A stretch of DNA of 64,000 bases, from positions 19,657,835-19,721,834 of the forward strand of contig NC_003076.8 in the NCBI RefSeq assembly GCF_000001735.4, given 5' to 3'. This document shows, piece by piece, positions 50,001 through 62,500 of the stretch. Position 1 is the first letter of the stretch; each line of letters starts with the position of its first letter. Both the position numbers and the translations under genes were made by a program. The notes under the pieces are model-generated. The model ran no database searches, was not told the origin of the DNA, and was given only the letters and a program-made list of their open reading frames with translations. The DNA is from Arabidopsis thaliana (taxonomy: Eukaryota > Streptophyta > Magnoliopsida > Brassicales > Brassicaceae).

Positions 50001-51257
50001 GTTGAATCCAAATCTTGACTCAATCGCCGAGTAAGAATTTTGTTGTTGTTTCTTTCTTGCTTCGATTGACTCATGTTTCTCTAGCTTTCTTAATTGTCTG
50101 TTGTAATTACTTAAAGGTACCGGAGCAAAGTGGAACTTTACAACGGACGGGTAGACGAACTTAACTCTGTGACCCAAGAACGTGATGACACAAGGAAGCA
50201 GTATGATGAATTGAGAAAAAGAAGGTATTCCACACCTCTAGTTTTCTTTGTATATATATTTGTTTCCCTTCTGCTCTTGTTTCATGAAGCCAATCTACAC
50301 TTCGATGACTACGAATTCATTTCAGGTTGGATGAGTTTATGGCAGGGTTTAACACTATATCCTTAAAGCTCAAAGAAATGTATCAGGTTAGTTTACCTTT
50401 TGAACATTGTTTACAACTCCAAAAGCTTTTGGCTAATAACAATAGGGTGTATAATGAAGATATCCAGAACTGAGAAGAAAACTTAAGAATGCTGAGTTTT
50501 TCAAATCTTACAACTAGAAGATACTTCTTTGCTTGGCCTATCTTATAGATTTTATCTTTGTCTCTGATGAATTATACAAACATGATTCTGCAGATGATCA
50601 CTCTGGGAGGTGATGCAGAGCTGGAGCTGGTAGACTCGCTGGACCCTTTCTCAGAAGGTGTGGTATTCAGTGTAAGACCTCCCAAGAAGAGCTGGAAGAA
50701 CATTGCAAACTTGTCGGGTGGTGAAAAGGTCATTTCAACAAACATCTCTTAACACACTTTTATATCGCCAGTTTCTCATAAAAACGTGTCTATCTCTTTT
50801 ACTTGCAGACACTCAGCTCACTCGCACTAGTCTTTGCACTCCATCACTACAAGCCTACTCCACTTTACGTCATGGACGAAATCGACGCTGCTCTCGGTAA
50901 CTCTTCCATCCCCTTCATATTGTCAATTTTCATCTCCCAAAACGTTTGATCCCTGACTCTTTCTTACATCAGACTTCAAAAACGTATCAATCGTTGGACA
51001 TTACGTGAAAGACCGGACTAAAGATGCTCAGTTCATTATCATCAGGTCAGTTCAATCTTCTAGTTCAACCAGTTCTTGATTCTTGAGGTCTAATTAATAA
51101 TATATATAAATAATGTGGTGACATGGTGTGCAGTTTGAGGAACAACATGTTTGAGCTAGCAGATAGATTGGTGGGAATCTACAAAACAGATAACTGTACG
51201 AAGAGCATTACGATCAATCCTGGAAGTTTTGCAGTTTGTCAGAAAACTCCTGCTTAG
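44074..51257 (+). CDS. SMC4: SMC4, condensin core ATPase (CAP-C)
   Basis: Twenty-eight exons from 44074-44217, 44473-44562, 44639-44740, 44825-45001 and 45076-45206 through to 50594-50728, 50809-50896, 50973-51045 and 51134-51257, all GT-AG and phase-consistent, giving 1244 aa. The N-terminal ATPase lobe holds [13 protein letters not shown] and the Walker A GPNGSGKS (55-62). Long coiled coils flank a hinge at about 555-700 ([10 protein letters not shown]; later [12 protein letters not shown]). The C-terminal lobe has the signature LSGGEK (1145-1150), Walker B LYVMDEID (1169-1176) and the D-loop AALD. SMC4 pairs with SMC2 and kleisin subunits to compact mitotic and meiotic chromosomes (established). 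The lone two-base phase patterns match across the gene; no damage is seen. Confidence 0.97.
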
Positions 51258-52175
51258 TCTACCAAATGGCATCTCTACATTAACCACTTACTATTGTGTT
51301 GTATTTGTAATTTTGGGTTTTGCTTTTTTTTATGCTGGGATTAACACTAACTATGCCGAGAGAATTAATCTACTTTTGTCTCTTGTAAGTATTGGTTATG
51401 CTAGTCTACTTTTTGACTACTGGTCAAAGTCAACTATTTGCATCTTTTTTTCTTCTTTTCAAAGCAATTTGACTTTATAACTTGATTGGAATTTGGACAT
51501 GACTTGATATACATCGGATTGTTTGTTGGTCAGAAATTTAAAAAATTGGAAGCCAAAAAATTATGTAAACTAAATAAGTATGAAATCCAATAACTAGTAT
51601 GTATTTTCGTAAGCCGTCTCATATCTTTCTTTAATACATTCTTTAGCTTTGGTTTTCAAATCTCCATGACATTTGTGTTCGGGTGTACTTCCCTTCGGTT
51701 AGTTTCCGGTGACTCGCTTTATAATTCTTCATGGTGTTTTTCATGATTTGAATATAATTCTTCTAAACAGAAGCAGAGTTTGCAAGACTGACGTAAAGCA
51801 TATATTTTTATAGCAATAACGTATATAATATAGTTTGCTTATAGAATTTCACATGTTCATCAGTCGAATCTCAATAGAAAACCAACGTATAGTTTCTGGC
51901 CCATGTTATGTCGTTAAATTCATGTTGTGATCATGATTCATGCACTCTACAATTCAAACCAAGAAAAGAAACTGTTCTTCGAAATTACCTTTGTTAATAA
52001 TTGACTGATGAATTCAGCGTGATAGATCGTCGAGACGTTGTTTACCCATCTATGATAAGATCCAGCATTCTCGATCTTTTTTTGTATTCTAAACAAAACT
52101 TAATTAAATAATTTCCTCACTTTCACCTGAAATAATCAATTCACTAGTGAATATAGTAATTATGTTTTAGTTAAT
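51258..52175. other. Spacer downstream of SMC4
   Basis: SMC4 3' UTR followed by AT-rich spacer. A frame at 51229-51480 is hydrophobic 3' UTR read out of frame. Nothing else recognised. Confidence 0.55.
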
Positions 52176-52380
52176 ACTTTAAAAGAAAAACTTTAAATTA
52201 AAAGTTTATAGTTTCTTAAGAAAATACGTTTGATAAAACATTAACTACTATGTAACTTAAGTAAAGGACTTATAAATGTATGACTATCATGCTTTTAAAA
52301 CATCACAACCAAAACTCAAAACGATTAGCAAACAAATTACTTATTTTATTTTTGTTAAAATCTTGAAATTTCTATAGAAA

Positions 52381-52744
52381 ATGAAGACGATTTTCTTCTT
52401 TATAACTTTTATAGTTCTTGTTTCATCATGTAAGTTTACTCTCGTTATATACAATAGTTTTTAGTCTATAATAGTATAATAATTTAATAGTTTTATTTTC
52501 TTTTGAATTATTTATAGGTACATCAAATATTATGACAAAATCTATTTCACAAGTAAAATCTCAGTTTTTCAGCCCTGCATTGAGCCCTAATGTTGATCCA
52601 GCGGACGAACATATTGGACACTCTCCCGATGATATGAAAATTATCTTTTGCCAACAATGTGCATTTCATTGTATTGAGAAAAAGAAGAATATAGGTAATT
52701 GTGAAAATTCTATTTGTCGTTGTACATTGGAAGACATTTTGTAA
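52381..52744 (+). CDS. Defensin-like secreted peptide, copy 3
   Basis: Exons 52381-52429 and 52518-52744, separated by an 88-bp GT-AG intron, give 91 aa. The signal peptide is MKTIFFFITFIVLVSS. The core C-x2-C-x3-C-x9-C-x4-C-x-C is conserved with copies 1 and 2 (KIIFCQQCAFHCIEKKK, ENSICRCTLED), and the junction Cys lost in copy 2 is present. The promoter block, with TATAAAT at 52271-52277, is shared with the other copies, but the MITE seen upstream of copies 1 and 2 is absent. Predicted secreted; role unknown. Recalled as AT5G48605. Confidence 0.88.
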
Positions 52745-53631
52745 AACATTCCCTTTTTAAAATAAATTATTTATAAAATTAAATTCTTGTAATATACAAA
52801 ATTTATTTGCTGATTCTATGTTTTCATTTTGCAACTTATTTTAATCCAATTGTTATGTATACGTACATTTGCATGAAATGTTTATGTTAGGTTATAGAAT
52901 CTAAATAAATAAATTCGCTAAACTAAAACTTATAATGATATACAATATCTAAAAATAGACATAATAGAGAAAGTGAGAGAGTATAAAGGCAAAACCAGTT
53001 AGGGTTATTTTCGAAATCTAAAGTTCTTCCTTGGTTTCCATGTAATAAAACCAAGATGCTAAAATATGCTATTGAAAAATGGATTTATAATAGGAATCGT
53101 TGTAAAGTTTTTGGTCCAAATCACTAGAACTTCCGGTTTTAAGGATGTCTCTGACGGTAATTTTTCTTAAAAAATCTCTTTAATTATTTGATGAAAATTT
53201 GAATTTTCATGGAACATCAAAAGGTGATATTTTTTGTTCGGAGAAAAAACGAAAAAAAGAAGAAAAATAAGCGACCCAAAGGTTTGTAATTTTAAGTATT
53301 TGGTACAGATTCGGACTATTCGTATACGATCTCTAAATATTTGGATAGAGAACATGTTTATTTTATATGTCAACGAAAAACAAGAGATTATTAGTTTCTA
53401 AAATATGATTTAGTTCAGTTTTTAGGGAGGAGGCTAGGGCGGGTTTGTGCACTATGAATTGGAAGTGAAAATGATATCTCTGTTGTTAAGCGAATTCTAC
53501 ACACAGATAAATTTGTAACAAAAGCAAAAGACGAATCAAACAGAGTCATTATCGGGCCAAGCCTAATTTAAGAAAATAGTCCCAAAAAGCCCATTTACTC
53601 TAAGAGAATGTCGAGAAATAAGTATACGAAT
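52745..53631. other. Spacer upstream of the Lys-rich protein gene
   Basis: AT-rich. GGGCC and AAGCCCA (site II-like) motifs occur at about 53554 and 53587 near the promoter of the next gene. Confidence 0.55.
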
Positions 53632-53668
53632 GACACGTGTCCTTCTTCTTTCTCGTCGTCTATAAATA
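53632..53668 (+). promoter_or_regulatory. G-box/ABRE-like palindrome and TATA box
   Basis: The palindrome GACACGTGTC (53632-53641) contains the G-box CACGTG. TATAAATA follows at 53661-53668, about 20 bp downstream. A CT- and GA-rich leader starts just after ('ttctctcgccaaagtttctc'). This is the likely promoter of the gene whose ATG is at 54780, giving a leader of about 1.1 kb including any intron. Confidence 0.6.
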
Positions 53669-54607
53669 CCAATTTACCATTCTCTCGCCAAAGTTTCTCT
53701 TTTCTTCGCTGGGGTTTAGAGAGAGAAACTAAATAGAGAGAGAGAGTTTCTTCTTCCCACATCAAGAGCCAACCCATCAAAACTTAACCCGTAAAATTTC
53801 ATTTTTTTCGAAAATAAAACCTTCACAGAAGAACATTTACATATATATACACAAAGAGAAAGGTATATATATCCACATACATATGCCAACACATATAGAT
53901 TAGAAGAGAGATGGGCGAGAGAGAGAGAAAGAGATTGGTATTTCTCACTGTGAGATCTTTGAAATCGCAAGTTTTTGATTTCACGTTAAACCAAAGCTGA
54001 TTTTATATCAACATCGTTTGATTTCATTACTAAAAGTTTTGATTTTTGAGTGAATTTTGTTCCAAAGTTTTGAAATTGGATCCGCCCAGATACTATAAAG
54101 CTTGATTCTTTTGGGTTCTCTGATACTTTCTGTTTGGTTTACTTCAAACCCACATGGAGAGAATTTGTGCATAGCTTCCACTTTACGTTCCTTTTGAGAA
54201 GTTAGATGATTTCACTTAACATTTTGTTTTCAATTTGGTTTTCTAGGGTTTTGATTGGATCGTCTTTGGAATCGACCCTAATTGTGGTTTTGTATACTAG
54301 TAAAAGCTCAAACGTTTGGAGTGTGAGGATTGATTGATGCGCGAGTCAGTATTTATCCCCAATTTCCCAATTGGGTTTCTGCCACTGAGTTGATTGATTA
54401 AGCTAATAAGGTGCTTTTGAGATGCTCATAACTTTGAACCTTGTTAATGTGAGTTGTGGAAAGTGGTTCTGATCTCGATTTCTGGTGATTTGGTTTGGCA
54501 GGCTTATATAAATCTCCAATCTTGGGGTATCACTCTTTATTCAACCAAAGTTGACCCTTATCAGAGGGTTCAGAATTGTGGACTTGGAATTTGATTTCTT
54601 GGAGGTG

Positions 54608-54651
54608 ATTATTGCGGGTCGGAAAGTATATTATTGCGGGTCGGAAAGTAA
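54608..54651. repeat. 22-bp tandem repeat in a 5' leader
   Basis: ATTATTGCGGGTCGGAAAGT plus two bases occurs twice head-to-tail (54608-54629 and 54630-54651), differing only at the last base. Confidence 0.9.
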
Positions 54652-54779
54652 ATTTTGAGCTGGAATGGTAAACTGGATCATAGATACTGATCTGGTCAAG
54701 TGTTGGGATAAAGGAGCCAAAAAGTAGGGAGTGTGTGTGGTTAAAGTATACCACTTTACAGTTCCCACGGACAAGTGCC

Positions 54780-57709
54780 ATGTCTCGCTGCTTCCCATTT
54801 CCTCCACCAGGATATGAGAAGAAGATTAGAACTGACGAAGCAGACCCTCTTGTAAAGGTTCATATGTCAACTGACTCAACTCTTACAATTTTCTCTACTA
54901 TGAATCATGGTCATTCTGCTGTTTTTAGAACTTGAACGAATTTAGGTGAAAATACTTGATAAACCCTTTTGATTAATGGGTTCACGGAATTCTTTGTATT
55001 CTGGAATATTTTTCGCTGTTTTCTAGGACATATAGACATACTTGATAAACCCTTTTGATTAGTGGAATTTGAGACTGAAGACTTAGTTTCTTGCTATTAT
55101 GGAAACGTCATTGCTAGGTGGTCAAACCTTGAGTATTCTCACCTATTATCGATAGTAACGAGCTGACTATCTCTAACAAGAGCATTACTGATGCTGATGG
55201 ATTGGTACTGATGTGTAGAGAAATCATCAGAGATGTATCTTTTATCATCTATAGAATTGTATCTTTCTTTTCTTGATTCTGCAAGAATGTTCCTTTGTCT
55301 CCTAATATATATAGCACACATATAGGGCTGATGGATACTTTATCGACTTTAAATGATGAGGTGCAAGCTTTCAAGTAAAGGGCCGTTCATGTAGTTTGTT
55401 TCAGAATCTTAGATATTAGAATTATCTCATTCATTATTTTCACTAGGATTTACTTATTTGGCCTGAAGACCATAGTAAGTAGTGTCTCTTTAGAGTCACA
55501 ACCCATTTAGGATTAGACTATTTGAGGACCGGGAGATAGTGAGGGTGATATTCTTTGCATTGATGTAGGTGATTTCATAGCCATATTAAGACACTGCAGT
55601 AAAAGATATTCAGAGAGAGTAGCAAGGAGCTTAGGAATTAGTTATGGAACTTGAACTTACTGGTAGTAGCTTATGGCAGGCCGGTTAGACTAGTTACCTA
55701 CTAGAGGATAACACTTCCTTGAATTGGAGAAAACCCGCAAACAATGCATATCCATTTTTTTCACTGTTTTTGCCCAGCAACCTTATATAAGCTCATATTG
55801 GTTTTCAAAGTCCTATCTACCAAGCATGGTCAATCTTGTCTGTTAATAATTGAGGGATTTAGAGACTTTCGTTCTTGCTTCAAGTGTAATTGACTTGTGG
55901 ACAATGAAATTTTTGTGCTGAACTGCTTTTGTATGCTATCTTGATGCTTCTGCCATGTATAGATTAGTCTGTTTTAGGTTGAACTATATGCAGTTGCCTT
56001 TTATATGTATATGATTTTCTTCATGGGATTTGAATTTCAGGACAAGTACAAGGAAAAGAAGCATAAGAAGGATAAAGAAAAGAGAGAGGGTAAAGAGAAA
56101 AAGAGTAAAGATAGAAGCAAAGACAAACAGAAGGAAAGAAAGGAGAAAAAAGACAAACATAAAGATCAGAAAGACAAGGAGAAAGGTAAAGAAAAAGGCA
56201 AACCTTTGGAGGAGAAGAAAGCTGAGCTGCTGACAAATGCCGGGCACAGAGAGAATCGTGTAACAGATACGGTGCAGAATAATAGTAATGGAGAGTCAAA
56301 GTATGTACAGGACCTGGCAAGAAGGATCAGATATGACGAAGAAGCAACAGGAAGTCAGAGTGCACAAAGGATTGATCATCCTAACCAAAAAAATGTAGGA
56401 ATAACAGAAAAAGCATTTGAGAACAGCCCAATTGAAGAAACAAGCCATAGGGTAGATGACAATAAGAGAATCAATAACCAGAAGAACTTTACAGCGGCAA
56501 AAAGTTCTGAAAATGCAGTTTCTCGAGTATCATTTGGTGCAGATCATAAAAGAGCTGAGGTGATGGGTAAACCAATGGAGAACAGAGACCAGGTGAGGCA
56601 AACAGAATCAGCTGAGAAGAGTCACCGCAAGGAAAATGTGACCAAGAGTGAGAAACCAAGGGATCAAGAAGGGGTAAAGAAGACTGAAGCAAAGGATAAA
56701 GACAGAAATAAAGAGAAGAAAGAGGAAAAAACAGAGTCGATAAATAAAACTCGTCAGGAGAAACCAAAATTGATACGAGGGCCCAAGTTAGAGGAAAGAG
56801 AAAAGGACTCTCCGGATTTAAGAAATTGCAAGCTGCCTGACGTTTCACGGACAAGCATCAAGAACCTTCACACCGAGGGAAATCTTGGCAAACGGAAGGA
56901 TCATATGACAAATGGATTCCTGTATGGTGAGTTATTCTCTGATCCAATTCTCTGTCTGGTGAATGAGGAGTGTAGTTGCCATATTAACCATCGTATGATA
57001 TATGGTTTGGTACTTAGAAGCATCTAATAGTTTTATCCAATCATGGTATGTTTTCTTACCTTAAAAGATTTTTTAAATTTACGGGTATCTTACTGGTTTG
57101 GTAGTTTCTTGGTTTGGAGTAATGATGCAAGATCCGTATTTCTTGGTTTTGGTCTGAAATGTTAACAATGTAGTTTATTACCTGTTTGTTGTAACATTAG
57201 TCTTTAATTCTTTCGCAGAAAATGGAACCACGCCACACAAGTTACAGAAGCTGAGTGCTTCTGTACCATCTGTGGAAAATGGAAGAACATTAGGTGCACC
57301 CCGAACTCCTCCAATGCCTGCTTCTGAGGTGCAAGGAACAACTTGCAAGCCACAAGTCAAAGAAGTCAGAATTAATGGTTTTGCTGTCTCTGGAGAAAAA
57401 CGTAAAGTCTGTCCACCAAGCCCTTTGGCTGCAACAATGAAAGTGAAAGTCAAGGAAAATGGTGAAGCATCCGCAAAGCCGCCTCATCCTGACCTAAAGT
57501 ATCTCAATCAGATACTCCATGTACCTACAAGGGAGCTGTTGCCAGAGATTGATGATGACCAAGAATGGCTACTTGGTCAGTCGGGTATCAAATTAAAAAG
57601 GGCGAGAACAGATCCTCCAGATTCTGGCGAATCCTTGCAGGTCTGGAACCAAGCTTTCAGAATAGAGTCTGCGGATATCACAGCTCTTCCTTATGTAGTT
57701 CCATTTTAG
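54780..57709 (+). CDS. Lys/Glu-rich nuclear-type protein of unknown function
   Basis: Three coding exons, 54780-54857, 56041-56926 and 57219-57709, give 484 aa. The N-terminus has a short conserved-looking motif (SRCFPFPPPGYEKK, then TDEADPLVK). Exon 2 is a long Lys/Glu/Asp-rich low-complexity region (KEKKHKKDKEKREGKEKKSK; several bipartite NLS-like stretches). The C-terminus is again ordered-looking: HPDLKYLNQILHVPTRELLP, DDDQEWLLGQ, then VWNQAFRIESADITALPYVV and PF. Such basic low-complexity proteins are often nuclear or RNA-associated; that is inference. The leader is about 1.1 kb and carries upstream ATGs. Recalled locus AT5G48610. Confidence 0.88.
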
Positions 57710-59571
57710 CTATGACTATATTCCTACGCTACAATCCCTGAGGAGAAGAACTATCCCTCGCACAACGCCACTTTGCAGCAGCATCTATTAAAGAAGACCG
57801 ACAACAGCAGTCCATGGCTCCCCAAAGTTTATGAGCAGGGATCAAATATGTTATACACGCCCATAATATGAACACCCACAAAGCTCTGCATGGGTGGGGG
57901 AAAAGAATGAATGAGGAAGATGTAAGTAGAGTAAGTTTATAGAGAAGTTGATTGTTGTTTGACACCATGTTGTGTTATAAGGACAAGGATATGTGTGGCA
58001 TTTTGTTCTGCACGCAATTTTGATTCCCTGCTTGCATCATCAACATTAGTGGATAAAGTTTGTATATTACAGAGAATGGAAAAAGAAAGAGTAGGGCTCT
58101 ATGTGTGTTACTGGGCGTGGAGACGGAAGAAAGTTTAATCTTTCCGTTATAACTATAGAGTATATAGTCTCGAGTTTCTCAGGAATACTATTGTACCAAA
58201 TCCTGAATAAACCAATGATCACTAGCCAATCCTAGCTCCATGCCTAATAATGTTGTGTATAATTTTAGTAAATTCAATCATTTCTATCCTAAAGGTTAAA
58301 TCTTTCATAAATTTGACTTAAAGGATCGGTCTCTTACTTCAAATATCAAACCATGGACTTCAATCGTTTCGGGAAATCTTGTAACTTCATTTTTTTACGG
58401 ATGTATTATACCAACTTCAGTTAAGTTCAATGATCTTAGTCAAATGATCGAATTCCTCAATCAGAAGCAAATTGGTGAAGAGAGATTGGTTTTCACACTA
58501 ATTGGGAGAGAGCAATTTCGGTTTTGGTTACTGTAGTGATCAATGCAGCGAAGGTGTTCGATGAAATGCGTAGGAGAGACTTTCGGGAAATTACTTCACT
58601 AAGAGCTTTTTTACTGATGCGAATTCCTTTTAATGATAGAACAAGATATCAAGCAAAGAAGCCTTGTGGTCTTGATACTGAATTCTAGAATACACAGTGA
58701 CGTGGTGGTCTTGTCTTTTGATAAGCTTGTTGTAGCTGTCTCCTCTCTCAATGGCTATCTCCTGCGACTGAAACGGTAAACCTTTATTCTCTTTAGATTC
58801 GTGTGTATTCATCAGTATCTGGTCAGGTTACAATAATATATTGCTTATTAACTGATCAATCTGTTACTGTCCTGCCCTGCTTACTATAGTAGACAGTTTC
58901 TGTGGTTTTGTAATACTTAGGCATGTGTTAACTATTATTAGAGGACTTACAGTGAGTTAAGGTGTCTTCGTGTGTGTTTCTCTCAAAATGATATATTTGT
59001 TACTCTGTATATATATATATATGCTCGTGGAATCCTGATGAGAATTTGGTTACAGCTTTATCAATCCTCTAAATAGTTTTCAACAGTGCAAGGTTTTGTG
59101 TTCCTCTCTTGAAAATATAGTCTCTGAAGTGTTAACGAGCTCTATATATGACTAGTTTGCAGAGTTCAGGCAGCAATGTGAATGAGCTAGAGAATCCAAT
59201 AAGCAATGATAGGACTGGGTCAATAGTTCAAGAACGTGAAGGTTCCGACAACTAAGCAAACTGCTTCTTCAATTTGGTTCCGACAACTTTTATCATTAAA
59301 AAATATATAAAATATCTTTTATTATTAAAAAATATAGGGATATATCTTTTATTTGATTAATCATTATATTATTGTAGAGAACCCTCAGCCAAGAGATTGG
59401 TAGCTAGATAGATAAGGTTGACTTGGAGTCAACTTCTAGCTTAGAGTTTTGATAAATTTTATAGCTTTCTTCATTTATAGTAAACGTTTTAACTCATTTT
59501 TTTCCAGAGAATCTGTACCCTTGGCGTTCTTGTACTGGTTCATCGTAGGTGATACTCGACGTCTAGTTGTT
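57710..59571. other. Spacer, 3' UTR and RPP8-like 5' leader
   Basis: The first 500 bp or so are probably the 3' UTR of the Lys-rich gene. Later two coding-like scraps appear: 58545-58600 (KVFDEM-type string) and 59168-59254 (exon-like, 28 codons after a TTGCAG), neither supported as a gene. A possible 5' UTR intron of the NLR ends at TTTTTTCCAG (59507). Confidence 0.45.
59417..59433. promoter_or_regulatory. Palindromic W-box pair upstream of the RPP8-like gene
   Basis: GTTGACTTGGAGTCAAC is a perfect 7-bp inverted pair around TGG containing TTGACT and its complement AGTCAA. It lies about 140 bp upstream of the ATG. RPP8 itself is known to be controlled through W boxes, so a WRKY-site role is plausible. 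Confidence 0.6.
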
Positions 59572-62500
59572 ATGGCTGAAGGATTTGTGTCGTTTGGGCT
59601 TGAGAAGCTTTGGGATCTCCTGAGTCGAGAATCAGAGCGATTGCAGGGAATTGATGAGCAACTTGATGGACTAAAGCGTCAGCTGAGAAGTTTACAGTCG
59701 CTGTTGAAAGATGCAGATGCCAAGAAACATGGAAGTGATAGGGTGAGGAACTTCTTGGAAGATGTCAAAGACCTTGTTTTTGATGCTGAGGATATAATTG
59801 AATCCTATGTTCTGAACAAACTTAGAGGAGAAGGAAAAGGGGTCAAGAAGCATGTGAGACGACTTGCTCGCTTCTTAACGGATCGCCACAAAGTTGCTTC
59901 AGATATCGAGGGTATAACTAAGAGGATCTCTGATGTGATTGGGGAGATGCAGAGTTTTGGGATACAACAAATCATTGATGGTGTTCGTTCGCTGTCTCTT
60001 CAGGAAAGACAAAGGGTGCAGAGGGAGATCCGACAAACGTATCCTGACAGTTCTGAAAGCGATCTTGTCGGGGTGGAGCAGAGTGTTGAAGAATTGGTTG
60101 GTCATTTGGTGGAGAATGATATTTATCAAGTGGTTTCTATAGCTGGGATGGGCGGTATTGGTAAAACCACTCTGGCTAGACAAGTCTTTCATCATGATTT
60201 AGTCCGGCGTCACTTTGATGGATTCGCATGGGTCTGTGTTTCGCAACAATTTACACTGAAACATGTTTGGCAGAGGATCTTGCAAGAACTTCAGCCACAT
60301 GATGGGAATATTTTACAGATGGACGAATCTGCACTTCAGCCTAAACTCTTTCAATTGTTAGAGACCGGTAGATATTTACTTGTCCTCGATGATGTATGGA
60401 AAAAAGAAGACTGGGATCGAATAAAAGCAGTGTTTCCACGGAAAAGAGGTGAGCTCTTATGGTACATACATGCAGCACTTTTTCTTTTTAATTCATAAAA
60501 TTGATTATTAAAAGAAATATATAGAATAAATGCCTTTCTTATTCCCTAAGATGAGAAACACAAATATTTTTGCAGGTTGGAAGATGCTGCTTACTTCTCG
60601 AAATGAAGGTGTTGGGATACATGCTGATCCAACATGTTTAACTTTTAGAGCAAGCATCCTTAACCCTGAAGAAAGTTGGAAGCTCTGTGAGAGAATAGTA
60701 TTCCCTAGGAGAGATGAAACTGGTACATATCTTATTATATAATGTTTAGTTTCTCTAACTTTTAAGAAAAATACATTTACATATACTAATTTACATGTAT
60801 ATATTTAAATTATTTTATAAACTTTTATTTTCCTTAACCAAAAAGTAATATTTGTATACATATTGTTAATTTTTCCTTACTATTAGAACAACTAACTAAA
60901 AACGTATGGTAATCCATATGCTAATTTAGGCATGTATAAAAAAATATCAATGGTAATCTTGATTTTGACAAAAATAAAAATAATTAATTTAATTAACATG
61001 AACAATGAGTGTTGTTGAGGTTCAAAAGGACAATATAATTATTAAACATTAATTTAATCGGATAACAATTAAAAAAATTAACTACTAATCCTAGTACAGT
61101 AAGTCAGTAATTACGAACCTTGAAAATTGGTTTTGCTTTTTTCTTCCTATTTTTTATAGGTTTATTCAAATTAGAATATCGAATTATCTACTTTTATGGT
61201 TAATTCATGATTGGTTTGATAAAAATTTAACGTAATAAAATCAACTAAATTTGAAAGAAACATGTATTGATTAACCCGTGATTACACGATTCCTTGTAAT
61301 AAAGTTCAAATAGAATACTAAGACCAAGAATCTAGTGTATTATTTTAATTTGGCAGCTCACATCCTGAAATGTATTAGCTTGTGATATTGTGCAGAAGTA
61401 AGGCTTGATGAAGAAATGGAAGCCATGGGAAAGGAAATGGTCACACATTGTGGAGGACTACCATTAGCTGTTAAAGCGTTGGGAGGCTTGTTAGCTAATA
61501 AACATACAGTTCCTGAGTGGAAAAGAGTTTCTGACAATATTGGATCTCAAATAGTAGGAGGATCGTGCTTAGATGACAACAGTCTCAATTCGGTTAACCG
61601 AATATTGTCTCTGAGTTATGAAGATTTGCCAACGCATTTAAAGCATCGCTTCCTTTACCTAGCCCATTTCCCTGAAGATTCCAAGATATACACGCAGGAT
61701 TTGTTCAATTACTGGGCTGCAGAAGGGATTTACGATGGATCAACCATCCAAGATAGTGGAGAATACTACCTAGAAGAGCTAGTGAGGAGAAATTTGGTTA
61801 TTGCAGACAACAGGTATTTGAGTTTGGAATTTAATTTTTGTCAAATGCACGACATGATGAGAGAAGTATGTTTATCTAAAGCCAAAGAAGAGAACTTCTT
61901 ACAAATTATCAAAGACCCTACTTCCACCTCTACCATCAATGCTCAATCTCCTAGTAGATCTCGCAGATTCAGCATACATAGTGGTAAAGCCTTTCATATA
62001 TTGGGACACAGAAACAATCCAAAGGTGAGATCTCTTATAGTTTCGAGATTCGAGGAAGACTTTTGGATACGATCAGCTTCAGTCTTCCACAACTTAACAT
62101 TGCTCAGGGTGTTGGATCTTTCTAGGGTAAAGTTTGAAGGAGGGAAGTTACCTTCTAGCATTGGAGGGCTCATCCACTTGAGATACTTGAGCTTATACGG
62201 AGCTGTGGTATCTCATCTACCTTCTACTATGCGGAACTTAAAGCTTCTGCTCTTTTTGAACTTACGTGTTGATAACAAGGAACCGATTCACGTGCCAAAT
62301 GTTTTGAAAGAGATGCTAGAGTTGAGGTACCTTTCCCTACCTCAGGAAATGGATGATAAAACCAAGTTGGAATTGGGTGATCTAGTGAACCTGGAGTACT
62401 TGTGGTATTTCTCAACGCAACACAGTAGTGTGACAGACCTCCTCCGTATGACTAAGCTCCGGAATCTCGGTGTATCTTTGAGCGAAAGGTGCAATTTTGA

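Noticed and set aside
56021-56854. Antisense frames over the Lys-rich exon
   Set aside because: Poly-Leu/Phe/Ser readings are the complement of AAG/GAA-rich codons.
58545-58600. PPR-like string KVFDEM
   Set aside because: Only about 12 residues fit and no neighbouring PPR motif is present; insufficient for a pseudogene call.
59449-59571. N-terminal extension of the RPP8-like protein
   Set aside because: In frame but without ATG, contains an apparent intron end; MAEGFVSF is the family's standard start.
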